A stretch of DNA of 64,000 nt from Aliiglaciecola sp. 3_MG-2023 (lineage in GTDB: Bacteria; Pseudomonadota; Gammaproteobacteria; Enterobacterales; Alteromonadaceae), in contig NZ_JAUORV010000009.1 of NCBI RefSeq assembly GCF_030548205.1, positions 1-64,000 of the forward strand, given 5' to 3'. Shown here one piece after another: positions 55,188 through 64,000 of the stretch (position 1 is its first letter; each line of letters starts with the position of its first letter). Below the pieces are notes generated by a model that was not told the DNA's origin, ran no database searches, and was given only the letters and a program-made list of their open reading frames with translations. Position numbers and translations under genes: made by a program.

Positions 55188-57050
55188 ATGACACTAGATT
55201 TAGCTCACTACCCTATCTTGGCAAAGGCCAATACGCCTGAAGAATTGCGTAAATTACCACAAGAACAATTAAGACAGTGCGCTGATGAATTACGTCAATA
55301 CCTTTTGTCATGTGTGAGTAAAAGCAGTGGCCATTTTGCTTCTGGTTTAGGGACTGTTGAGTTAACTGTTGCCCTTCATTATGTTTACAACACCCCTTTT
55401 GACCGCTTGATTTGGGATGTGGGTCACCAGGCCTATCCCCATAAAATTCTCACTGGTCGCCGAGAGAAAATGACAAGTATCCGTCAAAAAGACGGTTTAC
55501 ATCCCTTTCCTTGGCCACCAGAAAGTGAATACGATACTTTTGCTGTAGGTCATTCATCTACATCAATTAGCGCAGCGTTGGGGATGGCTGTCGCGGCAGA
55601 AAAGGAAGGCAAAGATCGTAAAGTGGTCGCAGTCATTGGTGATGGTGCAATGACCGCTGGTATGGCCTTTGAGGCCTTGAACCACGGTGGCGACATCAAT
55701 AAAGATGTATTGGTTATTCTTAACGATAACGAAATGTCGATTTCAGAGAATGTAGGGGCTTTAAATAGTCATTTGGCTAGACTGCTTACCGGTAACTTTT
55801 TTAATTCTATTCGCGATGGTGGTAAAAAGTTATTAAGCAATGTTCCGCCCATTAAGGAATTCGCCAGTCGAGCAGAAGAACACATTAAAGGGATGGTTGT
55901 ACCTGGCACCATATTTGAAGAACTTGGATTTAATTATATTGGCCCAATCGACGGTCACGACGTAAAAGGCGTGGTGGAAACCCTACGTAATATGCGCTCG
56001 ATTAAGGGCCCGCAAATCCTTCATGTAGTCACCAAAAAAGGCAAAGGATTTGAGTTGGCGGAAAAAGATCCCATAAAGTTTCATGCTGTACCTAAGTTCA
56101 ATCCCGCAGACAATGGTCTGCCCAAGTCCGCGCCAAGCGGACCTACATTCTCAGATGTATTTGGTGAATGGTTATGTGACATGGCAGCTTTAGACAGTAA
56201 ATTGATGGCTATCACGCCTGCCATGCGCGAAGGTTCTGGCATGGTTAAGTTCTCTCAGGAGTTCCCAGAACAGTATTGTGATGTGGCTATCGCCGAACAA
56301 CACTCAGTCACCTTCGCAGCCGGTCTGGCTAAAGAAGGATTAAATCCAGTTGTCGCCATTTATTCTACATTTTTACAGCGAGCCTATGATCAATTAATTC
56401 ATGATGTGGCGCTGCAAAACCTCCCTGTACTTTTTGCCATTGATAGAGCCGGTATAGTGGGCGCAGATGGCCCAACGCATCAAGGTGCATTCGATATCCC
56501 ATTTATGCGCTGCATTCCCAATATCGTGATCATGGCTCCTTCTGATGAAAACGAATGTCGTCAAATGCTATACACTGGTCATAAATTAAATCAACCCGCA
56601 GCTGTACGATATCCTCGTGGTACGGGCATCGGCGCTAGAATAGAAAAAACCATGGACGAAATAACCATTGGTAAATCTCGTACCCTTAGGCACGGTATTA
56701 AAGTAGCGATTCTAAATTTTGGTACCTTACTCCCCTTCGCCCTTGAAGCGGCAGAAGAACTAGGTGCAACTATGGTAGACATGCGTTTTGTAAAACCCCT
56801 AGATACGGAAGTCATTGATTCATTAGCACAAGACGTTGATTTATTCGTGAGTGTTGAAGATGGAGCTATCGCAGGTGGTGCAGGCAGTGCTGTAGGAGAA
56901 TATCTACTGAGTCAAAAGTACAACTGCAAACTATTGCAAATAGGCCTACCAGACGAATTTATTATGCAAGGTACCCAACAAGAGATGTATCAAGCGCTAC
57001 AGTTAGACGGTGCTGGGATTGTGACTAAAATAACCGAGTTTCTAGACTGA
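55188..57050 (+). CDS. dxs: 1-deoxy-D-xylulose-5-phosphate synthase
   Basis: Thiamine-diphosphate enzyme that makes the first intermediate of the MEP isoprenoid pathway and a precursor of thiamine and pyridoxal. The 620 residues have [17 protein letters not shown], the TPP motif [17 protein letters not shown], and the catalytic region [15 protein letters not shown] and [15 protein letters not shown]. Follows ispA by 38 bp, so substrates and enzymes of the pathway are made together. Confidence 0.98.
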   Translation: MTLDLAHYPILAKANTPEELRKLPQEQLRQCADELRQYLLSCVSKSSGHFASGLGTVELTVALHYVYNTPFDRLIWDVGHQAYPHKILTGRREKMTSIRQKDGLHPFPWPPESEYDTFAVGHSSTSISAALGMAVAAEKEGKDRKVVAVIGDGAMTAGMAFEALNHGGDINKDVLVILNDNEMSISENVGALNSHLARLLTGNFFNSIRDGGKKLLSNVPPIKEFASRAEEHIKGMVVPGTIFEELGFNYIGPIDGHDVKGVVETLRNMRSIKGPQILHVVTKKGKGFELAEKDPIKFHAVPKFNPADNGLPKSAPSGPTFSDVFGEWLCDMAALDSKLMAITPAMREGSGMVKFSQEFPEQYCDVAIAEQHSVTFAAGLAKEGLNPVVAIYSTFLQRAYDQLIHDVALQNLPVLFAIDRAGIVGADGPTHQGAFDIPFMRCIPNIVIMAPSDENECRQMLYTGHKLNQPAAVRYPRGTGIGARIEKTMDEITIGKSRTLRHGIKVAILNFGTLLPFALEAAEELGATMVDMRFVKPLDTEVIDSLAQDVDLFVSVEDGAIAGGAGSAVGEYLLSQKYNCKLLQIGLPDEFIMQGTQQEMYQALQLDGAGIVTKITEFLD

Positions 57051-57058
57051 CTCGGTTT
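57032..57058. terminator. Weak hairpin at the dxs/pgpA convergence
   Basis: AACCGAG (57032-57038) and CTCGGTT (57051-57057) pair around a 12-base loop overlapping the dxs stop. The T-run is only three long, so efficiency is doubtful. Confidence 0.4.
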
Positions 57059-57086
57059 ACTAACGTCACATAGGAGGGATAGCCCG

Positions 57087-57575
57087 TTAAAGAACAGTAA
57101 AGTGAACTAATAAATGTAAACTCACTAACGCTGCAATGCCCGCCAGCACATCATCAGCCATAATTCCAAAACCACCATGTACGTATTTATCTAGGTAACT
57201 AATTGGCCAGGGTTTAAGAATATCGAAAATACGAAATAACACGAATCCGGCCAGCATGGTCTGCCAACTAAGTGGCACTGCAATCATTGTAATCATCATC
57301 CCTGCCACTTCATCCCAAACAATAGATGAGTCATCGTGGACACCCATATCATCGGCGGTTTTGCCGCAGATCCAAATACCCGCGACACTGGCTATTAGAC
57401 ACAGAAAAATATAGACATTAAGGGAAACAGTTTCGAGTAACAACCAAACTAATGGGACGGCGGCAAGGGTGCCGAATGTACCCGGCATCTTAGCAGCAAG
57501 TCCCGAGCCTGCTCCTAGCGCCAGAAAATGAGCAGGATTACTTAGCCTTACCCGGCTTCGCTGTTCAGCGTTCAA
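57087..57575 (-). CDS. pgpA: Phosphatidylglycerophosphatase A
   Basis: Removes phosphate from phosphatidylglycerophosphate to give phosphatidylglycerol. The 162 residues include GAGSGLAAKMPGTFGTLAAVPL, DDSSIVWDEVAGMMITM and FRIFDILKPWPISYLDKYVHGGFGIMADDVLAG, with about three membrane segments. Overlaps thiL by 4 bp as in E. coli. Confidence 0.97.
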   Translation of the reverse strand: MNAEQRSRVRLSNPAHFLALGAGSGLAAKMPGTFGTLAAVPLVWLLLETVSLNVYIFLCLIASVAGIWICGKTADDMGVHDDSSIVWDEVAGMMITMIAVPLSWQTMLAGFVLFRIFDILKPWPISYLDKYVHGGFGIMADDVLAGIAALVSLHLLVHFTVL

Positions 57576-58537
57576 GCGCTGAAATGCTCAAAACATGCAC
57601 CCTGTTGTTCATAAGGCTCGTCATCGTAAACTAATTCAAGTTTTCGTTTTACGCCTGTAAGCTGACCAATGCAAGTGGCATTGATATTGGCGTTAGCCAA
57701 GCCAGTTTCTAGATTACCTTTTTGTTCTTCATTAACAGTAAACAAAAGTTCGTAGTCATCACCGGAACTAAGGGCATATTGAATGGCTTGATCAATATCA
57801 ACCGTTTCCTTTAAAGCCACCGATAAGGGAAGGTCTTTAACATGAATTTTAGCACCACACTCAGATGCATTGAGAATATGTTGTAGATCTTGTACTAAAC
57901 CGTCAGAGATATCGATACAAGAGCTTGCCGTGCGACGCAAGGCGGTACCTGCAAGTAATCGTGGAGCGGGATAGTTCAAGCGATTTAATAAATAATTAGC
58001 CGCTAGCTCAGAGCTGGTCAGTTTGCCCAATTTAATATCTAACCCAGCACCGGCATCTCCGATGGTACCAGTGACATAGACTAAATCTCCTGGTTTTGCA
58101 GTACTGCGCATTAGCGCTTGTTCATTGGGGACAAAACCTTGGGCGGTAATGGTGATTGCTAAAGGACCTTGAACCGTGTCTCCACCAATTAACTGAATTG
58201 AATAATATTTGGCAACTTCAAATAGTGATTGAGAAAACGCCTCTATCCAGTCTTCGTCAATGTTGGGCAAAGACAGAGATAAACTAAACCAAGCCGGCTC
58301 AGCTCCCATGGCAGCTAAATCACTTAAATTAACAGCCAGGGCTTTGTGTGCAATGGCTTCAGGAGGAGTATCTTCTGGAAAATGTACACCACTGATTAAG
58401 GTATCAGTGGTGATGGCTAAGTTTAAACCTTCGGGCACACGAGTGATTGCACAATCATCTCCAATGCCATGAATTACGTCCTTGCGTGTTTCTCGCGCTT
58501 GTTTAAAAAAGCGATCAATAATGTCAAATTCTTTCAC
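57572..58537 (-). CDS. thiL: Thiamine-monophosphate kinase
   Basis: Phosphorylates thiamine phosphate to the active diphosphate. Chosen start is the GTG at 58537 (then KEFDIIDRFF), directly after the nusB stop, giving 321 residues; the frame is open upstream but only inside nusB. Motifs: HGIGDDCAI, TTDTLISGVHF, LNDxxxMGAEP-type VNLSDLAAMGAEPAWF, DISDGLVQDLQHI and SGDDYELLF. Confidence 0.96.
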   Translation of the reverse strand: MKEFDIIDRFFKQARETRKDVIHGIGDDCAITRVPEGLNLAITTDTLISGVHFPEDTPPEAIAHKALAVNLSDLAAMGAEPAWFSLSLSLPNIDEDWIEAFSQSLFEVAKYYSIQLIGGDTVQGPLAITITAQGFVPNEQALMRSTAKPGDLVYVTGTIGDAGAGLDIKLGKLTSSELAANYLLNRLNYPAPRLLAGTALRRTASSCIDISDGLVQDLQHILNASECGAKIHVKDLPLSVALKETVDIDQAIQYALSSGDDYELLFTVNEEQKGNLETGLANANINATCIGQLTGVKRKLELVYDDEPYEQQGACFEHFSA

Positions 58538-58538
58538 G

Positions 58539-58970
58539 TTACTCTTTTGAAGATAATTCGTGTTTTCTAAGGGTTTTAATCGCTTTATCAAGCACACCGT
58601 TTATAAACTTATGACTCTCGTCAGCACCAAATGATTTAGCTAATTCAATGGCTTCATTAATCACGACTTTGTATGGGACGTCAATTCGGGCAGTAAGTTC
58701 AAAAGTGGCGATACGTAATATCGCTTTTTCAACGACATCTAATTCTTCAGGTAAACGTCCTAGATAAGGTTTCATCGTCTTATCTAAGTTTTCGCAGTCT
58801 TTGACGACATTGCGCAACAATTCTTGAAAATAAGCCATATCGACTTTTTCCATATTGTTACTGGTCGCTATTCCTAGTTCAATTTGCTCAACAGGGTTTT
58901 TACTCATTTGCCAAGAATAAACAGCTTGTACCGCAAGTTCTCTTGCTTTTCTACGTGCAGATGGCTTCAC
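58539..58970 (-). CDS. nusB: Transcription antitermination factor NusB
   Basis: All-helical RNA-binding protein that with NusE (S10) prevents termination in rRNA operons. The 143 residues start [19 protein letters not shown] and end with [31 protein letters not shown]. Two bp after ribH in the conserved ribH-nusB order. Confidence 0.97.
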   Translation of the reverse strand: MKPSARRKARELAVQAVYSWQMSKNPVEQIELGIATSNNMEKVDMAYFQELLRNVVKDCENLDKTMKPYLGRLPEELDVVEKAILRIATFELTARIDVPYKVVINEAIELAKSFGADESHKFINGVLDKAIKTLRKHELSSKE

Positions 58971-58972
58971 GT

Positions 58973-59446
58973 TTATGCCTCTTCTATTTGAGCAATAACA
59001 TTAACCATTTCCAGTGCACCCATGGCTGCGTCAGCACCCTTGTTACCGGCTTTGGTACCTGAACGTTCTATAGCCTGTTCAATGCTGTCGGTAGTGATAA
59101 CACCGAAGGAAATGGGTATGCCGTATTCTAATGAAACTTGCGCTAGACCTTTATTGCATTCACCAGCAACAAAATCAAAATGTGGGGTGCCGCCACGAAT
59201 AACCGCACCTAAGGCAATTATCCCATCATATTTTTTTTGTTCAGCCAATTTCTTAGCAACAATAGGTAGCTCGTAAGCACCAGGAACTCGAACCAAGGTA
59301 ATATCTTGATCACTGACTTCACCCACACGCTCTAACGTGTCTAATGCCCCGTCAACTAAGCTTTCAACAACAAAACTGTTAAAGCGAGATACAACCAACG
59401 CAAACTTTTTACCTGTTGCGCGAACATTACCTTCAATGATATTCAT
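58973..59446 (-). CDS. ribH: 6,7-dimethyl-8-ribityllumazine synthase
   Basis: Penultimate step of riboflavin synthesis: joins the pyrimidine with DHBP. The 157 residues show [52 protein letters not shown] and [24 protein letters not shown], with the catalytic His in PHFDFV. It lies between ribBX and nusB. Confidence 0.98.
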   Translation of the reverse strand: MNIIEGNVRATGKKFALVVSRFNSFVVESLVDGALDTLERVGEVSDQDITLVRVPGAYELPIVAKKLAEQKKYDGIIALGAVIRGGTPHFDFVAGECNKGLAQVSLEYGIPISFGVITTDSIEQAIERSGTKAGNKGADAAMGALEMVNVIAQIEEA

Positions 59447-59511
59447 GTTTGTGAAGCCCTGTAAGAAAAACGGCGCGGATTATAGCACAACCCAGTGGAA
59501 ACCCAAATGGA

Positions 59512-60609
59512 TTAATATATGTAATCCACAACTTCTAAACCAAAACCTGATAAAGCGTGATATTTTTTCGGTTTACTTAACAAACGCATTTTACGCACAC
59601 CAAGCTTCCGCAGAATTTGACTTCCAACACCAACCGTTCTTGACGTTCCTTGGTATGTACCCGCTACCGCTCGGCTGCCCATGTCTTCAGCCTCAAATTG
59701 TTTAACCTGGGCAATCAGATCCTCTTCCTTACCCAACAAAACCAACACGCCACCTTGGTCAGCGATTTTTTCCATGGCTTGTGGTAATCCTAAACTACGT
59801 TGAGCTGATCGTTCTGAGCCAAATAAATCGTTAAAAGTATTATGCAAATGCACACGGACTAGGGTCGCTGAATCCCCATCTATTTCACCTTTGCACAAGG
59901 CAAAATGCACCTGATCATCAATCACATCTTTAAAGGTATGCAGATCAAATTCGCCATAACGCGTGGGTAACTTACAACTTGCCACCTGTTCAATGGTCGT
60001 TTCATTCAAGTTTCTGTATTCAATTAAATCGGCAATAGTGCCCATTTTCAAATTGTGCTTTGCGGCAAATACTTCTAATTCAGGCCTGCGCGCCATGCTG
60101 CCATCTTCATTTAATATTTCGACGATGACGGACGCAGGTTCAAGGCCAGCTAACCTAGCCAAATCAACGCCCGCCTCCGTATGACCGGCGCGATTTAATA
60201 CTCCACCTTCTTTGGCAATTAATGGAAAAATATGACCTGGCTGAACGATGTCTTCAGCTTTCGCGTTTTTATCCACAGCCGCTAAAATGGTTTGCGCTCG
60301 ATCTGCTGCAGAAATACCCGTAGTCACGCCCTGAGCCGCTTCAATTGATACAGTGAAATTAGTTGAGAATTGGGCGTTGTTATTATCAACCATCAGGGGC
60401 AACTTCAAACGTTCGCAACGCTGTGCAGTCATAGGCAAACAAACAAGTCCCCGGGCATGGGTAACCATAAAATTAATCGCCTCAGGTGTCGCATGTTCTG
60501 CGGCCATAATCAAATCACCTTCATTTTCCCGATCTTCATCGTCCATCAGGATTACCATCTTGCCTTGTTTGATGTCTTCGATTATTTCTTCGATGCTGTG
60601 CATTGCCAT
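59512..60609 (-). CDS. ribB: RibBX: DHBP synthase fused to a degenerate GTP cyclohydrolase II-like domain
   Basis: The N-terminal half (about residues 1-200) is an intact 3,4-dihydroxy-2-butanone-4-phosphate synthase: [27 protein letters not shown] and [14 protein letters not shown]. The C-terminal half aligns with RibA but lacks the three zinc cysteines; where GTP cyclohydrolase II has a C-x10-C-x-C pattern, this reads [20 protein letters not shown]. This is the RibBX form described for Shewanella and other Proteobacteria, not a true bifunctional RibBA, so GTP cyclohydrolase II must be made by a ribA elsewhere. Confidence 0.93.
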   Translation of the reverse strand: MAMHSIEEIIEDIKQGKMVILMDDEDRENEGDLIMAAEHATPEAINFMVTHARGLVCLPMTAQRCERLKLPLMVDNNNAQFSTNFTVSIEAAQGVTTGISAADRAQTILAAVDKNAKAEDIVQPGHIFPLIAKEGGVLNRAGHTEAGVDLARLAGLEPASVIVEILNEDGSMARRPELEVFAAKHNLKMGTIADLIEYRNLNETTIEQVASCKLPTRYGEFDLHTFKDVIDDQVHFALCKGEIDGDSATLVRVHLHNTFNDLFGSERSAQRSLGLPQAMEKIADQGGVLVLLGKEEDLIAQVKQFEAEDMGSRAVAGTYQGTSRTVGVGSQILRKLGVRKMRLLSKPKKYHALSGFGLEVVDYIY

Positions 60610-60646
60610 TGTAGGGGGTACTCTGTTCTTTTATATTAAATTAGGG

Positions 60647-61309
60647 TTATTTTAAATAACCATTTTCCGCCAAAAATTGCAGATCTATGCCTTGCGACTT
60701 TTGACTATGTGCGGCTTTATCTCCTAAAATCAAGCGTTCCAAATAACGGGCAATCAAATCGACTTCCAAATTCACTAAGCTGCCGACTTGGTAGTTGCCA
60801 ATAATAGTTTCTTGCAATGTATGTGGAATTAACGTGAGCATAAATTTGGCACCGTCCACGTCATTTACCGTCAGGCTAACACCATCTATGGTTATAGAGC
60901 CCTTTTCGGAGATATATTTGGCGAGTTCATCTGGTGCTTGAATCCAAATTTCTAACCAGCGATCGATTGGATTGATAGCCACGATTTTGCCTACCCCATC
61001 CACATGCCCACTGACAATATGACCACCAAAGCGAGAACTGGCTTGCATGGCTTTCTCAAGGTTGACTTTGTCTCCCACCGTGTAGTTGGCAAAACCAGAA
61101 CGTTTAATGGTTTCCGGAGAGACATCAACGCTGTAGTGTTTATCTGAAAAGTCCACAACCGTTAAACACACCCCATTAGTGGCGATACTGTCACCCAACG
61201 CCACATCAGACATATCCAGTTTTTGCACTGCAACGGTCAAACGAATATCGTCACCCTTAGGTTGCAATTTAGCGATATGACCAACGTCTTCTATTATTCC
61301 AGTAAACAT
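60647..61309 (-). CDS. ribE: Riboflavin synthase alpha chain
   Basis: Dismutates two lumazines to riboflavin. Two tandem lumazine-binding barrels are visible in 220 residues, each starting with a related segment: MFTGIIEDVGHI...ATNGVCLTVVDF and GGHIVSGHVDGVGKI...TIDGVSLTVNDV. Between ribD and ribBX; no FMN riboswitch is seen in the short gaps of this operon. Confidence 0.97.
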   Translation of the reverse strand: MFTGIIEDVGHIAKLQPKGDDIRLTVAVQKLDMSDVALGDSIATNGVCLTVVDFSDKHYSVDVSPETIKRSGFANYTVGDKVNLEKAMQASSRFGGHIVSGHVDGVGKIVAINPIDRWLEIWIQAPDELAKYISEKGSITIDGVSLTVNDVDGAKFMLTLIPHTLQETIIGNYQVGSLVNLEVDLIARYLERLILGDKAAHSQKSQGIDLQFLAENGYLK

Positions 61310-61344
61310 GTTTTATAATCCGATATTTGCAGAAGTTTATTCTT

Positions 61345-62478
61345 CTATTCAGTAGTTTGATTAAAATGCGCAACCATTTTTAAATCGTCACCAACCATTC
61401 TAACGCTAGACCATTTTAATCGTTTAGCTTGATTCATTTGGGTCAGCTCATCCATCACAAACAAATTCTGTCCCTTGTCCCCTAATAGTTTGGGCGCTTG
61501 GTATAAAATCAATTCATCCACTAGATTTTGTTGCACTAACGCCCCTGCGAGCATGCCACCGGCTTCAACCCAAACCTCATTTAATTGTTTGTCAGCTAAA
61601 ACCCGCAACATGGCTGCTAAATCGAGTTTATTCCCCACACTGGCGATCTGCACTTGTTCTACGCTGGCTCTTAATAGCGGGTTGGGTTTACGATTAATAA
61701 TTAGGTTTTGACCAGGCAGGTCAAACATTTTCAAATTGTCATTCAGTTGATTTTTACCATCCAGAATAATTCGTAAGGGCTGACGAAGTTCAGACTCTTG
61801 GATCAGGTTTTTCGCACTATTTAATTCGTTGTACCTGACATTTAAACTTGGATTGTCAGCTAACACCGTTCCTGAACCAGACAATATTCCACAGCTTCTA
61901 GCGCGATGTGCTTGCACATCCGCCCTTGCATCTGGACCAGTAATCCATTGGCTGAGTCCATTCGCTAATGCCGTTTTACCATCTAAACTTGCGGCTAATT
62001 TTACGCTCACCCAAGGACGATTATTTTGCATGCGTTTAATGAAACCACGATTTAACTCTTGTGCTTGCTCGCTGAGAAGCCCGAAAGAGACATCTATGCC
62101 ATGTTCGGATAACCGCTTTAACCCACTCCCTGCCACAGTAGGATTGGGATCAACCATAGCAGCGACTACTCGTTTCACACCGGCTTGAATTAATGCATCA
62201 GCACAGGGGGGAGTTCTACCGAAATGGCTACAGGGTTCTAAGGTAACGTAGGCAGTTGCCCCTAGGGCTTGCTCCCCTGCTTGCTTAAGGGCATGCACTT
62301 CAGCATGGGGAGTTCCCGCTTTATGATGCCAACCTTGGCCTATTACCCCACCATTTGTATTAGCAATAACACAACCAACATTTGGATTGGGTGTTGTCGT
62401 AAATTGCCCTTTACGAGCCAACTTAATGGCAAGACTCATCAAATGATGGTCTAGCGTCGAAAAATGAAAAGCAGACAT
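61345..62478 (-). CDS. ribD: Riboflavin biosynthesis deaminase/reductase RibD
   Basis: Bifunctional enzyme of steps 2 and 3. The N-terminal deaminase (about residues 1-150) has the zinc ligands in HAEVHAL and EPCSHFGRTPPCADAL; the C-terminal reductase has VKLAASLDGKTALANG and ITGPDARADVQAHRARSCGIL. 377 residues, normal length. Follows nrdR by 32 bp. Confidence 0.97.
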   Translation of the reverse strand: MSAFHFSTLDHHLMSLAIKLARKGQFTTTPNPNVGCVIANTNGGVIGQGWHHKAGTPHAEVHALKQAGEQALGATAYVTLEPCSHFGRTPPCADALIQAGVKRVVAAMVDPNPTVAGSGLKRLSEHGIDVSFGLLSEQAQELNRGFIKRMQNNRPWVSVKLAASLDGKTALANGLSQWITGPDARADVQAHRARSCGILSGSGTVLADNPSLNVRYNELNSAKNLIQESELRQPLRIILDGKNQLNDNLKMFDLPGQNLIINRKPNPLLRASVEQVQIASVGNKLDLAAMLRVLADKQLNEVWVEAGGMLAGALVQQNLVDELILYQAPKLLGDKGQNLFVMDELTQMNQAKRLKWSSVRMVGDDLKMVAHFNQTTE

Positions 62479-62510
62479 GGTGTCGCAAACTTCCTAAATA
62501 AATACGCTAA

Positions 62511-62966
62511 TCAGGGTTTCTCACCTAATTTAGCAATTTCTTCACCAAACTCCCGAATGTCTTCGAAGGAACGATAAACCGAAGCAAAACGCACATAAGC
62601 CACCTTATCCAGTTCTTTGAGGGCATCCATGATGAGGCCTCCTAAGAACTCACTACTGATTTCTCGCTCTCCGGTTGCGCGCAACGATGACTTCAATTGA
62701 CTGATGCAATGTTCGACTTTTTCCGTACTCACAGGACGCTTTTCTAAAGCACGTAATAAACCTGCACGAAGTTTATCTTCATTAAATGGTTCTCTGGAAC
62801 CATCACGTTTAACCACTCTTGGCATGACTAACTCGGCGATTTCAAACGTCGTAAATCGCTCGTGACAGGTTGTGCACTCGCGTCTGCGGCGTACTTGATG
62901 ACCTTCGGCAACCAACCTGGAGTCGATAACTTTAGTTTCTTGTTCTGAGCAGAAAGGACAAAACAT
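62511..62966 (-). CDS. nrdR: Transcriptional repressor NrdR
   Basis: Zinc- and nucleotide-binding repressor of ribonucleotide reductase genes. The 151 residues have a zinc ribbon with [15 protein letters not shown] and [16 protein letters not shown], and an ATP-cone domain ([26 protein letters not shown]). It heads the conserved nrdR-ribD-ribE-ribBX-ribH-nusB-thiL-pgpA series. Confidence 0.98.
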   Translation of the reverse strand: MFCPFCSEQETKVIDSRLVAEGHQVRRRRECTTCHERFTTFEIAELVMPRVVKRDGSREPFNEDKLRAGLLRALEKRPVSTEKVEHCISQLKSSLRATGEREISSEFLGGLIMDALKELDKVAYVRFASVYRSFEDIREFGEEIAKLGEKP

Positions 62967-63034
62967 AGTCGTATTTTCTTTTCACTACCTATAGATGCTG
63001 GCTAAACTAGCATAAAAAAGTTAAAAGGTGATAC

Positions 63035-63514
63035 ATGCAACGTTTAATTTATCTATTATCATTAGTGATAATAACGCTTAGTTGGTCAGCGACAGCTGCA
63101 GACTCGAAATGTGATGGGCTGCTTAAACTGCAATGGATTTTGGGTGACTGGGAAACCCTTCCGGATGGCAACACCCAAGAAAATTGGTTAAAAATCAGCG
63201 ACGATACCTTCACCGGCTCTGGCAGCAGCCGTGATGTTTCTGGCGTCCTTGAGCAGCAAGAAAGCATGCGTTTAGTACACATGCAAAGGGAAGTCTTCTA
63301 TTTGGCAAAAGTCGGCCACAATAGTCTACCTGTGGCCTTTAAAGCTAAAAATTGTGACTCGAATACCGTTACTTTCGTCAATCCAAATCACGACTTTCCC
63401 AAGCAAATAGTATACTTACGCACAGATAATAAATTGGTCGTCAATGTAACAGGTAGTAATGGCAAGGGATTTACTGTGCATTATCAATTGAAGTCCAATA
63501 AAAATGCGCCCTAA
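63035..63514 (+). CDS. Exported DUF6265-like protein
   Basis: A 159-residue protein with signal peptide (ending near ATAAD) and a beta-rich body opening LKLQWILGDWETLPDGNTQENW and later VTFVNPNHDFPKQIVYLR, the pattern of the DUF6265 family. An AAGGTG ribosome site precedes the ATG. Function unknown; a lipocalin-like fold is possible. Confidence 0.82.
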   Translation: MQRLIYLLSLVIITLSWSATAADSKCDGLLKLQWILGDWETLPDGNTQENWLKISDDTFTGSGSSRDVSGVLEQQESMRLVHMQREVFYLAKVGHNSLPVAFKAKNCDSNTVTFVNPNHDFPKQIVYLRTDNKLVVNVTGSNGKGFTVHYQLKSNKNAP

Positions 63515-63525
63515 CAGGCATTTTC
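63500..63525. terminator. Terminator between two convergent small genes
   Basis: AAAATGC (63501-63507) and GCATTTT (63518-63524) form a 7-bp stem with A/T ends on both sides, lying exactly between the two stop codons. It is AU-rich and so modest. Confidence 0.5.
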
Positions 63526-63526
63526 T

Positions 63527-63925
63527 TTACTCATTAATGACGAGCTTGAACCCTTCATCTAACCAGCCTGTTATTCCGCCTATGAGTTTCTTAACAGGGC
63601 GGCCGAGCTCAGCAAGTTTAAGGGCGGCTTTATCCGCGCCATTACAATGGGGACCGGCACAATACACGACAAAGAGAGTGTCACTGGGATATATCTGAAT
63701 GGTTTCAGCCTTGATATTTTTATGGGGTAAGTTTAATGCGTTGGGCAAATGCCCTTCTTCAAAAAGCATTGAGCTTCTCACATCCAGTAACACAAAATCT
63801 TGGCGATTATTGCTGATCGCAAAATGCGTATCCCAGCAGTCTGTTTCTAAACTGAGTAAACTTGCAAAGTGGGCTTTAGCAACTTCCGCTGAAGCTGCAG
63901 GGACTCTTGACACAACTGATGACAT
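63527..63925 (-). CDS. Rhodanese-like domain protein
   Basis: A 132-residue single rhodanese domain: FVLLDVRSSMLFEEGHLPNALNLP, the active-site loop VVYCAGPHCNGADKAA with the catalytic Cys, and GRPVKKLIGGITGWLDEGF. It should transfer sulfur or serve as a redox-signalling domain; the acceptor is unknown. The ATG at 63925 is chosen over one four codons upstream because GGAGG lies just before it. Confidence 0.9.
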   Translation of the reverse strand: MSSVVSRVPAASAEVAKAHFASLLSLETDCWDTHFAISNNRQDFVLLDVRSSMLFEEGHLPNALNLPHKNIKAETIQIYPSDTLFVVYCAGPHCNGADKAALKLAELGRPVKKLIGGITGWLDEGFKLVINE

Positions 63926-64000
63926 ACACGCCTCCATTTAAAGTTGAGTTTTATTATCAACAACTTAATTGAAAGCACCAAGTAGCTAGTCAGCCAATTA

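Noticed and set aside
60353..60655. Plus-strand open frames opposite ribBX
   Set aside because: Codon-shadow frames of a well-conserved gene, with no ribosome site and no recognisable protein features.
59447..62510. FMN riboswitch in the riboflavin operon
   Set aside because: Gaps between the genes are only 32-65 bp, too short for the FMN element, and none of its conserved pattern was recognised.

Overview
The window is a stretch of core chromosome from a marine gammaproteobacterium, most likely an Alteromonadaceae (Glaciecola, Paraglaciecola or Aliiglaciecola type). This rests on gene order and protein similarity recalled from memory, not on a search. Pointers are a single-polar-flagellum/chemotaxis operon (flhA-flhF-flhG-fliA-cheYZAB-parC-parP-cheW-DUF2802), a sodium-type pomAB stator, the ribD-ribE-ribBX-ribH-nusB-thiL-pgpA operon, an ECF sigma/ChrR lipid module and a PEP-CTERM/prsT locus. 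No phage, insertion sequence, integron or CRISPR array was seen.

Layout. 1-540: minus-strand tRNA operon (tRNA-Ser-GCT, two identical tRNA-Arg-ACG) whose spacer carries copies of the tRNA 3' end. 676-4261: csrA, alaS, recX. 4301-5443: FemAB-like protein. 5464-10803: methionine operon metA - metH (split in two genes) - DUF938 methyltransferase behind three tandem MetJ boxes. 10911-15927: phosphoethanolamine transferase and a GT2/VTT/GT39 envelope-glycan cluster. 16090-17107: a ParD-like ribbon-helix-helix protein overlapping a second-type methionine aminopeptidase, behind a large palindrome. 17214-18774: TetR regulator divergent from an exported HAD dehalogenase-like protein. 18983-19999: exported alpha/beta hydrolase. 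20199-32549: flagellar/chemotaxis operon behind a sigma-54 promoter. 32776-38669: two PEP-CTERM proteins, each with its own sigma-54-type promoter, plus pssA and prsT. 38788-44288: clpB (sigma-32 promoter), pgeF, rluD, bamD. 44385-51971: ECF sigma/ChrR with its own promoter, a LON-domain protein, and an eight-gene lipid-modification operon with a matching ECF promoter. 51997-57050: pomAB, xseB-ispA-dxs. 57087-62966: pgpA, thiL, nusB and riboflavin genes, nrdR. 63035-63925: two small proteins.

Working together. The polar flagellum is placed by FlhF/FlhG, powered by PomAB and steered by a chemosensory array held at the pole by ParC/ParP. The CheA here has no recognisable CheY-binding P2 domain; its long linker instead holds three near-identical acidic helices that look like the CheY-docking peptides of FliM and CheZ. 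The ECF/ChrR module probably senses singlet oxygen or related stress and modifies membrane lipids. The sigma-54 promoters at both PEP-CTERM genes suggest coordinate control, as described for PrsR-type regulators, although no exosortase or PrsR is in the window.

The most promising leads are the CheA docking repeats, the ParD-like/methionine aminopeptidase pair with its palindromic operator, and the sigma-54 control of the PEP-CTERM genes.
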